The position numbers and the translations under genes are program-made. Shown here piece by piece: positions 17,795-26,378 of a DNA stretch of 64,000 nt; positions within the stretch are counted from its first letter, which is position 1, and each line of letters starts with the position of its first letter. The stretch is from positions 1 to 64,000 of the forward strand of contig CAJWML010000007.1 of assembly GCA_913043285.1 (NCBI GenBank), read 5' to 3'. This stretch comes from CAKZNE01 sp002695025 (GTDB lineage: Bacteria > Bacteroidota > Bacteroidia > Flavobacteriales > Schleiferiaceae). A model generated the notes under the pieces. The model worked only from the letters and a program-made list of their open reading frames with translations, ran no database searches and was not told where the DNA came from.

Positions 17795-18922
17795 TTACTC
17801 AAAGGGATCCGCATAATCCGGGTTTTGGAGGTATTCGTAATCCGTCAAGGTTTCAAAAAAGCGTTTCAGGTCGTCCTTCTGTTCCCGTGTCCATTGACGT
17901 CCTTTACCGGCTGCTTTCATGTTGGGATCGGTAGTGGGGGTAACGTGCCCTCCAAAGTTGTAGAATTCCACGAGGCTGTCCAGGTTCGGTATGCTTCCAT
18001 CGTGCATATACGGAGATGAAAAGAAAATATTCCGCAGGGAACCGATCTTAAACTTGGCGCGGTCATTAGGGTCACCGCTCACCTCCTCATATCCTTTATC
18101 CTCCAGTTGATCGGCCACATCATCCAGACCATTGTTGGAGAACTGAAGATCATTGCCAAAGGCTCCCATCAGGAAAGATGTTTCACCTACACCGTGGCAG
18201 TGAAAGCAGTCGCCTCCAATATCGGAATTAAAGAAGTTCCAGGCCCTTGAAGCACCCGGATCATTAAAGTCAGCTTTGGTTTGCAGGCGTACCACCTGGT
18301 CAAATTCACTATTGGCCGAAACTATACTACGCTCAAACTGGGCTATGGCCTTTGCAGCATTTTCCTTGGAGATAGGGCCGGGGCCGAAAGCGGCCTTAAA
18401 CATTTCAGGATAAACGGAATCCGTTTCCAACCGTGCCACTACGGTTTCCCAGTCATTGTCCAATTCAATTTTGTCCGTTACAGGCTGTAAAGCCTGTTCT
18501 TCAAGGGACATGGCCCTTCCGTCCCAGAAAAAATGCTCCTGCCAGGCCAGGTTAAACAGGGCCATGGAGTGCCTGCGGGTTTGCTCTCCATGTATGCCAA
18601 TAGAGCGTATCTCCTTATCGGAGAATGCGTTTCTCTGCAGATGACAGCTACCGCAGGACATGCTCAAGTCTTTAGAAAGCCTCTTATCGTAAAAGAGGAA
18701 GCGCCCGAGTTTTACGCCCTCTACGGTCATAGGATTGTCAGCCGGGATATTGGGATTAGGTGGAAAGCCCTCCGGGATCTGGAGGATATAAGGTGTGGCT
18801 CCCGGCCATTCAGGCCCGGGATCTTCATCCTTCACGATGATGGACTGATCTTTTTTACATTGACTTAATACCAATGTTATAGAAAATAGGGCTAAAAGAA
18901 AAGGTAACTTTTTGTTCTTCAT
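17795..18922 (-). CDS. Di-haem cytochrome c peroxidase-family lipoprotein, paralogue 2
   Basis: Start chosen at ATG 18922 (375 aa) because it gives a compact lipoprotein signal (LPFLLALFSITLVLSQC); an ATG 21 bases earlier is also in frame. Haem sites SCGSCHLQRN and DCFHCHGVGE, plus LFNLAWQEHFFWDGR and PYMHDGSIPNLDSLVEFYN, match paralogue 1 almost position for position. Length is the same, so neither copy is decaying. The two probably dimerise or act on related peroxides in the periplasm. It sits between an RluD-type gene (about 60 bases upstream) and paralogue 1. Confidence 0.92.
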   Translation of the reverse strand: MKNKKLPFLLALFSITLVLSQCKKDQSIIVKDEDPGPEWPGATPYILQIPEGFPPNPNIPADNPMTVEGVKLGRFLFYDKRLSKDLSMSCGSCHLQRNAFSDKEIRSIGIHGEQTRRHSMALFNLAWQEHFFWDGRAMSLEEQALQPVTDKIELDNDWETVVARLETDSVYPEMFKAAFGPGPISKENAAKAIAQFERSIVSANSEFDQVVRLQTKADFNDPGASRAWNFFNSDIGGDCFHCHGVGETSFLMGAFGNDLQFSNNGLDDVADQLEDKGYEEVSGDPNDRAKFKIGSLRNIFFSSPYMHDGSIPNLDSLVEFYNFGGHVTPTTDPNMKAAGKGRQWTREQKDDLKRFFETLTDYEYLQNPDYADPFE

Positions 18923-18982
18923 AGGAATAGTGCTAAAATACAAAAAAACTGCCGTAAAGCCTTGAGCTGATGAATGTATTGC

Positions 18983-20020
18983 CTAGTTGAGCTTGTGTTT
19001 GGCGTAGTGCCGCCATTTGTCGATAAGTCCTTGCATATCCGGTGGAAGATCTGAGTCAAAAGACAATCTTTCATGGGTACGGGGGTGCTCAAAACCCAGG
19101 GTTTTGGCATGAAGCGCCTGTCGCGGACATAGTTCGAAACAATTGGCTACAAATTGTTTGTATTTAGTGAAGGTGGTCCCTTTCAGGATATGATCTCCCC
19201 CGTATTCCTTATCATTAAAGAGCGGGTGACCCAAATGCTTCATGTGTACCCTGATCTGGTGAGTGCGGCCGGTTTCCAGCCGGCATTCCACCAGGGTGGT
19301 ATAGCCAAAACGTTCCAGTACACGATAATGTGTAACGGCATGTTTGCCTTCGTCACCTTCGGGGTAAACCGTAAACACTTTCCGGTCTTTTTTGCTGCGC
19401 CCGATATGCCCGGTAATCGTACCTTGGTCTTCTTCCACGTTTCCCCAAACCAGGGCCTGGTACGCACGATTGGTGGTGCGCTCAAAAAACTGGCGTGCCA
19501 GGTGAGCCATGGCATATTCATCAGCAGCTATTACCATAATGCCACTGGTGTCCTTGTCCAGCCGGTGAACCAGGCCCGGACGGACTTCATCCTTTCCGGG
19601 CAGGTTGTTAAAGTGGTAAATAAGCCCATTTACCAGGGTTCCGGTATAATTTCCATAGCCAGGATGTACCACGATGCCGGCCGTTTTGTTGATCACAATT
19701 ACCTGGTCATCTTCATAAATAATATTCAGCGGGATATTTTCTGGTATCAACTCAATTTCCCGGGGTGGGTAGGAGAGTACTACTTGCACCACATCACTGG
19801 GCTTAACGCGATAATTGCTTTTAACCGCCTTTTGATTTACGTGAATATTGCCGGCCGCTGCCGCCTGTTGGATCTTATTACGGGAGGTGTTGGGCAGCAG
19901 ATTGCCCAGAAATTTATCCACGCGTAAGGGCTTTTGGCCGCTATCGGCTACAATACGATGGTGCTCGTATAATTCTTCATTTTCCGATTCCTCGGAAAAT
20001 CCATCCTGTTCTGCTTTCAT
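18983..20020 (-). CDS. rluD: RluD-family 23S rRNA pseudouridine synthase
   Basis: The 345-aa protein has an N-terminal S4 RNA-binding domain (~30-95, RVDKFLGNLLPNTSRNKIQ) and a pseudouridine synthase domain with the catalytic motif GLVHRLDKDTSGIMV, whose Asp attacks the uridine. LETGRTHQIRVHMKHLGHP is the other family signature. It is most like RluD (23S U1911/1915/1917), but RluA/RluC-type specificity cannot be excluded. Its ATG shares one base with the stop of the upstream T9SS gene (TAATG), suggesting translational coupling. In related genomes an rluD-like gene commonly sits next to a PASTA gene, as here with one gene between. Confidence 0.92.
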   Translation of the reverse strand: MKAEQDGFSEESENEELYEHHRIVADSGQKPLRVDKFLGNLLPNTSRNKIQQAAAAGNIHVNQKAVKSNYRVKPSDVVQVVLSYPPREIELIPENIPLNIIYEDDQVIVINKTAGIVVHPGYGNYTGTLVNGLIYHFNNLPGKDEVRPGLVHRLDKDTSGIMVIAADEYAMAHLARQFFERTTNRAYQALVWGNVEEDQGTITGHIGRSKKDRKVFTVYPEGDEGKHAVTHYRVLERFGYTTLVECRLETGRTHQIRVHMKHLGHPLFNDKEYGGDHILKGTTFTKYKQFVANCFELCPRQALHAKTLGFEHPRTHERLSFDSDLPPDMQGLIDKWRHYAKHKLN

Positions 20021-21891
20021 TAATGGGAAATTACCACTTTTTGGAAGGCCGGGTCTTTACGGCTGTCCGATGAGGATAATTGCAGAAGGTAGACTCCGCT
20101 TTTCAAATTTGCCACATCAATAGCTTCCCTATCCAAGGCTCCTTCCCGTATCAATTGTCCGGAAAGTGAGAAAAGACGATAATGGAAGGTCTCCTGGCTG
20201 TTTTCGTGAGGTACCTCTACGTATAATCTATCCTCATACACGGGATTGGGATAAGCCTGGAAGTTAAGCCTGATCGTGGGTTGCTCAATAAGCCCTATGT
20301 CATCAGGTACATACCTGAAGAAGGGACGCATCATAATGGCTCCTTCAGAAAAAGAAGGAAAGAGGTCATTGGTTGGGCCATACCATAAATTCTCATTGGC
20401 GCGGGTATCGCTATTTACATCAAAACCAAAGGTTATTGCTGTGTTATTGGTTTGGCGTATACCGATAAAATAGGGTTTGCCTTCCAGCAATACTCCAATA
20501 GTGTCCTGGGGAAGGGCATAGGCCAGGAATTGGTTGGTGTAAGAGTATTGGGGTGTGAAGAGGGTATCGGATTCATAGATAAGGTTTCCGGGTGTACCCT
20601 GATCATTCTCAAAAATTACAATGGAAAAGGTGTTATTGGGAGTATTCTCAAGACCGGGTAAAAAGTAAATGTAAAGGCCTTTCAAGGTATCCGCAGCGCG
20701 CAGGTCGTATTTGTAAATAACGCAACCATTTTGATTGTCCGTTACACGGTATATCCGCTCTGCACTGCCGTCATCATAGGCGTAATAGTTGCTGAAGCGT
20801 TGGGTGCTTATCAGGGAGTCGTTCTGCCCGATAGGAACACCGCTGTAGGTGTTGATGGCGGTTAATTCAAACTCACCAGTGGGCGGTGCAGGCAGCGGGA
20901 AGTTAGCCACATTAACCGTAAAGGGGTTTACCTCATTATCGATGTCATCATCATCTTCTACAAAATCGGGTGAAGTGTTCTCAGCCAGCACATTGCCGTT
21001 ATATAATATCTTATAGAGCTTAAGGCCCAACCCAAACGAGCTGGAAGGCAGTACGTTTCTGCGATAGGCTACTTCCCACTCATTTCTGTTGATCTGACCG
21101 GCTACGGTGCTTGAATAATGGAACCAGGGCACGGAAGTGTAATCCTTTAGAAGGGAGGGGGCCGGTGAAGTAAAGGATAGGTCAAAAAAGGAAGTATTAG
21201 TGGTATCCCTTTCATCGTCCAGTAAAACACGGTCAATATGCCACATATCGAAAGCACCGCCCGGGCTTCCAAAAGCTATAAAGCGGAACTGAAAGTTATC
21301 CTGCAGGTAGCGGGTTTGGGTAATAGGTATCTGCACCAGCTCAAAAGGCTTGGTGTCCTCTCCCAAAGTACGCCACACCGATTTCCATTCCATGGTGGTG
21401 GGGCTGTAAAAATAGAGGGTCAATGAGTCCTCGCTGGTAGGCCGTTCACCAAGACCTTCACTTTGGAAATAAAATGACAATACTACCTCTCCGGCAGTAC
21501 CGCTCAGATTAATGGGCTGGGAAGTGAGCATGTCCGTGGAGTCTGTAGCAACCTGGCCTTGTTTGTAAGGAAGGCCGTATTTGTTGAGGCCGTCAAAAGT
21601 GGCAACCCCCAAAGTTATAGGGTCTACACTGTAGGTAGTGTTGACGTAAACATTACTATCCAGCCACAAGCCGGGCCGGGGCATAGAACTTTTTTGGGCG
21701 TAACTGAAATCATCTGAAACGGGTAAAGCAAGTCCCGTCACCTTCTTTTTTACGTTTTCAATGCTATTACCCTGTGGCGTAGGACGGGAGGTAATGCCCA
21801 ATAATTCTTCACGGGGGTTTTGTGCATGCAGACCCAGCGCGGTAAGTGCAATGAAGAAAGTAAGGTTAAGGGATTTGCGTAGTATCTGCAT
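20020..21891 (-). CDS. T9SS type A sorting domain protein of unknown function
   Basis: A signal peptide (LRKSLNLTFFIALTALGLHAQ) starts this 623-aa protein; ATG 21894 is one codon earlier and equally possible. The middle contains large beta-rich segments, including a jelly-roll-like region (VSDDFSYAQKSSMPRPGLWL to WHIDRVLLDDERDT) of the choice-of-anchor type and a second sandwich. The end (LNFQAYPNPVYEDRLYVEV to FQKVVISH) is a T9SS type A sorting domain. No catalytic motif is seen. It overlaps the PASTA gene by about 26 bases and rluD by one base, so an exported surface protein is embedded in a cell wall/ribosome operon. Confidence 0.82.
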   Translation of the reverse strand: MQILRKSLNLTFFIALTALGLHAQNPREELLGITSRPTPQGNSIENVKKKVTGLALPVSDDFSYAQKSSMPRPGLWLDSNVYVNTTYSVDPITLGVATFDGLNKYGLPYKQGQVATDSTDMLTSQPINLSGTAGEVVLSFYFQSEGLGERPTSEDSLTLYFYSPTTMEWKSVWRTLGEDTKPFELVQIPITQTRYLQDNFQFRFIAFGSPGGAFDMWHIDRVLLDDERDTTNTSFFDLSFTSPAPSLLKDYTSVPWFHYSSTVAGQINRNEWEVAYRRNVLPSSSFGLGLKLYKILYNGNVLAENTSPDFVEDDDDIDNEVNPFTVNVANFPLPAPPTGEFELTAINTYSGVPIGQNDSLISTQRFSNYYAYDDGSAERIYRVTDNQNGCVIYKYDLRAADTLKGLYIYFLPGLENTPNNTFSIVIFENDQGTPGNLIYESDTLFTPQYSYTNQFLAYALPQDTIGVLLEGKPYFIGIRQTNNTAITFGFDVNSDTRANENLWYGPTNDLFPSFSEGAIMMRPFFRYVPDDIGLIEQPTIRLNFQAYPNPVYEDRLYVEVPHENSQETFHYRLFSLSGQLIREGALDREAIDVANLKSGVYLLQLSSSDSRKDPAFQKVVISH

Positions 21892-22720
21892 CATTTCTTA
21901 AAGAGTCCGGTATTTCATATTGGAGATACTCTAACGAGTCCAGCGGGAGTTTGGTATAATCATCCGTAAGCCAGATATCTATTTGCTGCCCAATGTTTAC
22001 CGAGGGTTTATGGCTGGGGTTGGGGTATTGCTGGTATACCACTGCTGCAGCGGTATCCTGTATACTTTCATCAAAACGTACTGAGCCTTTGTTTAAGGAT
22101 GCGGCCAGCAGCTTTTCTTCGGCTTCTGCCAGGGTCAATCGTTTCAGGTAAGGCACATTTACCATGGAGCCTCCCAGGCCCTGGCCCAATACGAGTTGTA
22201 CAACGGTGCCCTTTTCAAAACGGGCTTTGGCTTTTACGGAACGTCCGTTAACTTTTACATCTACCACTACATCTTTACCGATATATGGGATGTATTCCAG
22301 TTCGCCTACTTCAAAGCCTTTGGACTGGAGGTCATAGATGGCTCTTCGTTTGGTTTTTTCAATAAGCTCAGGCAGTTCAATTTTCCGGGGCTTAAGGGGG
22401 TTGAGGGTGAGCTTGATCACACGTCCTTCTTTTACCAATGAGCCTGGATAGGGGTATTGCTGTAAAATGCTCCCACGAGGATATTCAGGATTGAATTCGG
22501 CAGAATCCAGGATCTCATATCCCAATTCGGTTGATTCCAGCCTGCGGACCGCTTCTTCGTACGAAAGACGGCTCAGGTCCGGAACCTGTATATTGTCGCC
22601 ATGGTGGGTATAGCCTCGCAGGCTTGCGTTAACACCCCATATCAAAAGGGCAATACCTACTACAGCTACTAAAAGGTTAGCCCAAAAGGATTTGCTTTTT
22701 AAAAAACGGATCAGTTTCAT
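21866..22720 (-). CDS. PASTA-domain membrane protein
   Basis: The 284-aa protein has a short cytoplasmic N-terminus, one membrane helix (FWANLLVAVVGIALLIWGV), and three PASTA repeats outside: VPDLSRLSYEEAVRRLESTE (~42-110), ELPELIEKTKRRAIYDLQSK (~112-185) and VPYLKRLTLAEAEEKL (~190-258). PASTA repeats in kinases and penicillin-binding proteins sense peptidoglycan fragments; this protein has neither kinase nor transpeptidase, so it may be a wall-binding accessory. It heads the leftward operon with the T9SS and RluD genes. A TATATTTG box is just upstream. Confidence 0.9.
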   Translation of the reverse strand: MKLIRFLKSKSFWANLLVAVVGIALLIWGVNASLRGYTHHGDNIQVPDLSRLSYEEAVRRLESTELGYEILDSAEFNPEYPRGSILQQYPYPGSLVKEGRVIKLTLNPLKPRKIELPELIEKTKRRAIYDLQSKGFEVGELEYIPYIGKDVVVDVKVNGRSVKAKARFEKGTVVQLVLGQGLGGSMVNVPYLKRLTLAEAEEKLLAASLNKGSVRFDESIQDTAAAVVYQQYPNPSHKPSVNIGQQIDIWLTDDYTKLPLDSLEYLQYEIPDSLRNDADTTQIP

Positions 22721-22740
22721 GGTATACCGGTAACAAACGC

Positions 22741-22748
22741 CAAATATA
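22741..22748 (-). promoter_or_regulatory. Candidate -7 box for the PASTA operon
   Basis: Minus-strand TATATTTG matches TAnnTTTG, 20 bases before the PASTA start codon. No -33 element was recognised. Confidence 0.45.
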
Positions 22749-22773
22749 GGGGCTTAATATCAGCCACGATAAT

Positions 22774-23844
22774 TTAAACGGTACGTAAAAATTTCAGGGT
22801 GTCTACTTTGTCGGCATAATCCCATAACTGCGGGTTTTGGGCTTGTCCGAAATTAATTTCCGTGGCCACTATGCCAGGCCGGCCTACCACGCACTGCAAT
22901 TTTTCCGTTAAGCCGCTTAATTTCTCCTTCAGTTCATCCGGGCTTTGGTAATACTCATAGTATACCACCGAAGCTGGTGAGTGCAGGTCTTCACTTTCCT
23001 TCAGGATCATAAAACCATTTTCCAGGAAGGAGTGTCTTTCCATCATATAAATGGCGCGGTTGTAATCGTAATTATTGCCATATTTTTTATTGTCAACAAC
23101 CTCTTTTTGATGGAAAAAGGCCTTGAAAAGACGATCCAAATCAAAACCTTGCGGCAGGTACAATTTAGAAACGCTACGGCAGCCCAGCCCAAAATAGCGA
23201 AAGATATCGTTGCTGAGTTCCATTAACTCCTCCTCACTCTCCTCGCCATTAAGTATGGCAGCGGAAGTCCGGTTTTTACGGATAATATGGGGGTATTTGC
23301 CAAAGTAGTAATCAAAATAACGTGAGGAATTATCGCTGCCGGTGGCAATAACGGCATCAAAATCGGTGAGTTTACCTTCAGAAAAACTTATAAAAGGAGC
23401 AAACCTGCGATCAATGGCCACCAATACCTGTGTAATAAAGGGGATGAGTATTTCATCATCACCCGAAGGCTTTACCAGGGCTTTGTGCCCGCTCAATAAA
23501 ACGGATAGCAGGTCATGAAACCCTACCATAGGAATATTACCGGCCATGATAATGGCAATGGTTTTTGGAGAGTCCTGTTCAAAGTGATCTGCCGGGTAAC
23601 GTTGGGTCCAGTTTTCAAGCTGCTGACGGGTGAGGGCTTCACTCCATTGCTGCAGGGCAAACTTTACATTGTTAACCGTAAACCAATTATTGTAGATGCC
23701 CGCCTGTTGAATATTCCGGTGCAGATCCTCCAGGAAGTATTGGTTCAGTTTTTCAAGATCTTTATCATCCCTTTCTTTTTCATACTGACCCAAAAAACGA
23801 CCTAAAATCTCAAAAGCTGAAATACGGTCGGTCAAATCAAACAT
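22774..23844 (-). CDS. Acyl-CoA reductase (LuxC-like, aldehyde dehydrogenase superfamily)
   Basis: I use ATG 23844 (356 aa, MFDLTDRISAFEILGRFL); a TTG start at 23874 would place translation inside the operator-like palindrome. The protein resembles LuxC-family acyl-CoA reductases: TIAIIMAGNIPMVGFHDLLS, LSGHKALVKPSGDDEIL, VIATGSDNSSRYFDYYF and FGLGCRSVSKLYLP, whose Cys fits the acyl-thioester nucleophile position. Such enzymes reduce fatty acyl-CoA to aldehyde with NADPH. The neighbour is a divergent ferredoxin. In related flavobacteria these two genes are commonly found with serC and serA, which here lie about 31 kb away. The physiological role in this lineage is unclear. Confidence 0.82.
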   Translation of the reverse strand: MFDLTDRISAFEILGRFLGQYEKERDDKDLEKLNQYFLEDLHRNIQQAGIYNNWFTVNNVKFALQQWSEALTRQQLENWTQRYPADHFEQDSPKTIAIIMAGNIPMVGFHDLLSVLLSGHKALVKPSGDDEILIPFITQVLVAIDRRFAPFISFSEGKLTDFDAVIATGSDNSSRYFDYYFGKYPHIIRKNRTSAAILNGEESEEELMELSNDIFRYFGLGCRSVSKLYLPQGFDLDRLFKAFFHQKEVVDNKKYGNNYDYNRAIYMMERHSFLENGFMILKESEDLHSPASVVYYEYYQSPDELKEKLSGLTEKLQCVVGRPGIVATEINFGQAQNPQLWDYADKVDTLKFLRTV

Positions 23845-23856
23845 AAGCAAAGCAGT

Positions 23857-23884
23857 ATTATTAAATTTGCGCAAATTTAATAAT
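23857..23884. promoter_or_regulatory. 28-bp perfect palindrome, candidate operator
   Basis: The sequence is a perfect inverted repeat with no spacer, core AAATTTGCGCAAATTT at 23863-23878 and arms extending to ATTATT...AATAAT. It fills most of the short intergenic space between the divergent acyl-CoA reductase (start 23844) and ferredoxin (start 23889) genes, so a bound dimer would block both promoters. Inference from symmetry and position only. Confidence 0.6.
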
Positions 23885-23888
23885 CAAT

Positions 23889-24236
23889 ATGGCTATCAAG
23901 ATAACCGAAGAATGTATTAATTGCGGTGCATGTGAACCGGAGTGTCCCAACAATGCGATTTATGAGGGAGCGATGGAATGGCGTTTCAGCGAGGGTACAG
24001 GTTTGTCGGGAAAGGTAAGTCCCAAGAGTGGAGGTACCTATGATGCCGATGAGCCCCAGGAACCAATTGATTACGATGTCTATTACATTGTTACGGATAA
24101 GTGTACCGAGTGCGTAGGTTTTCACGAAGAGCCACAATGTGCTGAGGTTTGCCCGGTAGATTGCTGCGTTCCGGATGAAGACCATGTTGAATCCAAAGAA
24201 GAATTGCTTTCCAAAAAAGAGTTTTTACACCTCTGA
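23889..24236 (+). CDS. 2[4Fe-4S] ferredoxin
   Basis: The 115-aa protein has two cluster-binding sets: CINCGACEPECP (CxxCxxCxxxCP) near residue 9 and CTECVGFHEEPQCAEVCPVD (CxxC-x8-CxxxCP) near residue 75. The extended loop in the second set is the pattern of Allochromatium-type (YfhL/Alvin) ferredoxins. A ~45-residue acidic insert lies between them. It should act as a low-potential electron carrier. It diverges from the acyl-CoA reductase gene across a perfect palindrome and may be co-regulated with it. Confidence 0.93.
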   Translation: MAIKITEECINCGACEPECPNNAIYEGAMEWRFSEGTGLSGKVSPKSGGTYDADEPQEPIDYDVYYIVTDKCTECVGFHEEPQCAEVCPVDCCVPDEDHVESKEELLSKKEFLHL

Positions 24237-24283
24237 TCACTACTAATTTATACTTTGAGGGCGTTCGCAGCGTTTTGGGCAGT

Positions 24284-25204
24284 ATGCGAATAGGTATTGC
24301 AGCCATTTTCACCTGTTTGTTTTTTCCGCTTTGCGGACAGGAAATAAAATCGCCTGCTCAGATAGTGGAAGAGCTTGGCAAAACCGGGCGGGTGATACTT
24401 GAAAACCCCGAGTTTAAGAAGAGGGATTCTGCCAACCGGCATTTTACCACTTTGCTCAAGGAATATATTTCTACCGAACAGGGTTATCGTGACCCGCTGA
24501 AGCAGGTAAGCAATATGCTTCGCCTGAGTGAGAAGAACGGTGAATTTCATATCTACACCTGGCAAATGCCAGACTCTACATTTACCTATAGGCAGTATGG
24601 ATTGGTAGCCGCCCAAACCCGGAGAGGAGTGGAGGTAACCGAGCTGGAAGATAAAAAGTCATCCCTGGTGGAACCGGAGTTCCGGATGTTAAAGGCAGAC
24701 GATTGGTATGGAGCCATTTATTACGATATGGTGCCGGTAAAAAAGGGCCGCACTACCTATTACACCTTATTGGGCTATGTGCCCGGAGCCAGGATTAACC
24801 GGAAGGTGGTGGATGTTATGACCCTGGATGGACGGGGAAGACCTAAATTCGGAGCCCGTATTTTTCATGTGGAAGAGTTTATGGACCAGGTATACCGCAA
24901 GGCGCCTATGCGGCTTATTCTTTCATATTCCGGGGACTATTCAGCCTCTGTGCGCTGGAACCCTGAGACGGAAATGGTGATCATGGATCACTTGGTACCT
25001 CCCGAGCCAAAGATGAAAGGGGTGTACCAGCTGTATGGGCCGGACATGAGCTACGATGGACTGGAGTGGGATGATGACTGGTGGTACCTGCGTAAGGAAG
25101 TGGAATTCAACACCGGACAGCATATACCTATAGTGCCGCCTTCCAAGCCCACGGGCTTACCGCCTTCTGATCCCAAATTTATTAATAAGCGCAGGCAGAA
25201 CTGA
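24284..25204 (+). CDS. Conserved secreted protein of unknown function
   Basis: Start chosen at ATG 24284 (306 aa) because MRIGIAAIFTCLFFPLCGQ is a clean signal peptide. The rest is soluble and beta-rich with no membrane segments, no lipobox and no T9SS tail. Landmarks are ADDWYGAIYYDMVPVKKG, TYYTLLGYVPGARINRKVVD and a late MIMDHLVPPEP-like segment (MVIMDHLVPPEPKMKGVYQL), ending in a proline-rich basic tail. The style is that of a conserved Bacteroidota periplasmic protein, but I do not recognise a named family. It lies 47 bases downstream of the ferredoxin gene. Confidence 0.75.
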   Translation: MRIGIAAIFTCLFFPLCGQEIKSPAQIVEELGKTGRVILENPEFKKRDSANRHFTTLLKEYISTEQGYRDPLKQVSNMLRLSEKNGEFHIYTWQMPDSTFTYRQYGLVAAQTRRGVEVTELEDKKSSLVEPEFRMLKADDWYGAIYYDMVPVKKGRTTYYTLLGYVPGARINRKVVDVMTLDGRGRPKFGARIFHVEEFMDQVYRKAPMRLILSYSGDYSASVRWNPETEMVIMDHLVPPEPKMKGVYQLYGPDMSYDGLEWDDDWWYLRKEVEFNTGQHIPIVPPSKPTGLPPSDPKFINKRRQN

Positions 25205-25272
25205 CCTTGTGTACTTTTGCTGTGCAAACCAGGGTTCCGTAAAATACTCTCCGTAACTGTAGCCTAAAATTC

Positions 25273-25280
25273 TATTTTTG
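25273..25280 (+). promoter_or_regulatory. Candidate -7 box for fbp
   Basis: TATTTTTG matches TAnnTTTG, 18 bases before the fbp ATG at 25299. No TTTG at the expected -33 position was found. Confidence 0.4.
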
Positions 25281-25298
25281 CGTTCAAACCTCTCAAGA

Positions 25299-26309
25299 AT
25301 GCAAAGACATACTACCCTCGGTGAGTTCATCATCGAAAACCAAAGGGATTTTCCTTATGCCAAGGGAGAACTCAGCGCCCTTCTAAGCTCCATACGCCTG
25401 GCCGGAAAAATGGTAAACCAGGAGATCAATAAGGCCGGACTGGCCGAGATCCTGGGTAAAATGGGCCACGATAATGTACAGGGTGAAGAACAGATGAAAC
25501 TGGACGTAATGGCCAATGATCTGTTCATCAGTACGCTGCGTAACCGTGGCGAGATCTGTGGCCTGGCCTCGGAGGAGATGGAAGATTTTGTAGTGTTCAA
25601 CGATGGTATTCACCAGGACGCCAAATACGTAGTGTTGATCGATCCGTTGGACGGTTCCTCCAATATTGATGTAAACGTATCCGTAGGCACCATCTTCAGT
25701 ATCTACAGACGTATTTCCGAACCAGGAACTCCGGTTACCCTGGAAGATTTTTTACAACCCGGCAATAAGCAGGTGGCGGCAGGATACCTCATCTACGGTA
25801 CTTCTACCATACTGGTTTATACTACGGGTAACGGGGTGAACGGTTTTACCTTTGATCCCGGTATTGGCTCCTTCTTTTTGTCGCACCCTAATATGAAAGC
25901 CCCTGATACGGGTAAGATCTATTCCATTAACGAAGGGAATTATGTTCACTTTCCGGAAGGTGTAAAGAAATATATCAAATGGTGCCAGGAACTGGATGAG
26001 TCCGATGGCCGGCCATTGACTTCACGTTATATCGGTTCGCTGGTGGCTGACTTTCACCGTAACCTGATGAAAGGCGGGGTCTATATTTATCCTACGGGTA
26101 CTAAATCTCCCAAAGGAAAGCTGCGCCTGCTGTATGAATGCAATCCCATGGCTTTTCTGATAGAGCAGGCGGGAGGTAAGGCTACTGACGGCTATACACG
26201 CATAATGGACCTGCAACCGGAAGAATTGCACCAACGGGTACCCTTTTTCTGCGGAAGCAAAAAGATGGTGGAGAAGGCCGAGGAATTTATGCGCAACTAC
26301 TCCGAATAA
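25299..26309 (+). CDS. fbp: Class 1 fructose-1,6-bisphosphatase
   Basis: The 336-aa enzyme hydrolyses fructose 1,6-bisphosphate to fructose 6-phosphate in gluconeogenesis. Start at ATG 25299 (MQRHTTLGEFIIENQ) fits the family; an upstream in-frame TTG falls in the promoter box. Metal-site motifs are present: GLASEEMEDF (Glu), VLIDPLDGSSNIDVNVSVGT (the DPxDGSS active-site loop) and LRLLYECNPMAFLIEQAGG (late Glu). RYIGSLVADFHRNLMKGG is the substrate-binding region. Length is typical. It is alone in its transcription unit as far as the sequence shows. Confidence 0.96.
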   Translation: MQRHTTLGEFIIENQRDFPYAKGELSALLSSIRLAGKMVNQEINKAGLAEILGKMGHDNVQGEEQMKLDVMANDLFISTLRNRGEICGLASEEMEDFVVFNDGIHQDAKYVVLIDPLDGSSNIDVNVSVGTIFSIYRRISEPGTPVTLEDFLQPGNKQVAAGYLIYGTSTILVYTTGNGVNGFTFDPGIGSFFLSHPNMKAPDTGKIYSINEGNYVHFPEGVKKYIKWCQELDESDGRPLTSRYIGSLVADFHRNLMKGGVYIYPTGTKSPKGKLRLLYECNPMAFLIEQAGGKATDGYTRIMDLQPEELHQRVPFFCGSKKMVEKAEEFMRNYSE

Positions 26310-26378
26310 ATGTGTAGAAAACGGACTTATATAAAGAGATATCGTATTAACTTTAGACTTTAACCATAAACCTTAACC

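Noticed and set aside
19154..19927. Open frame antisense to rluD
   Set aside because: It lies within the well-supported pseudouridine synthase gene and has no family signature.
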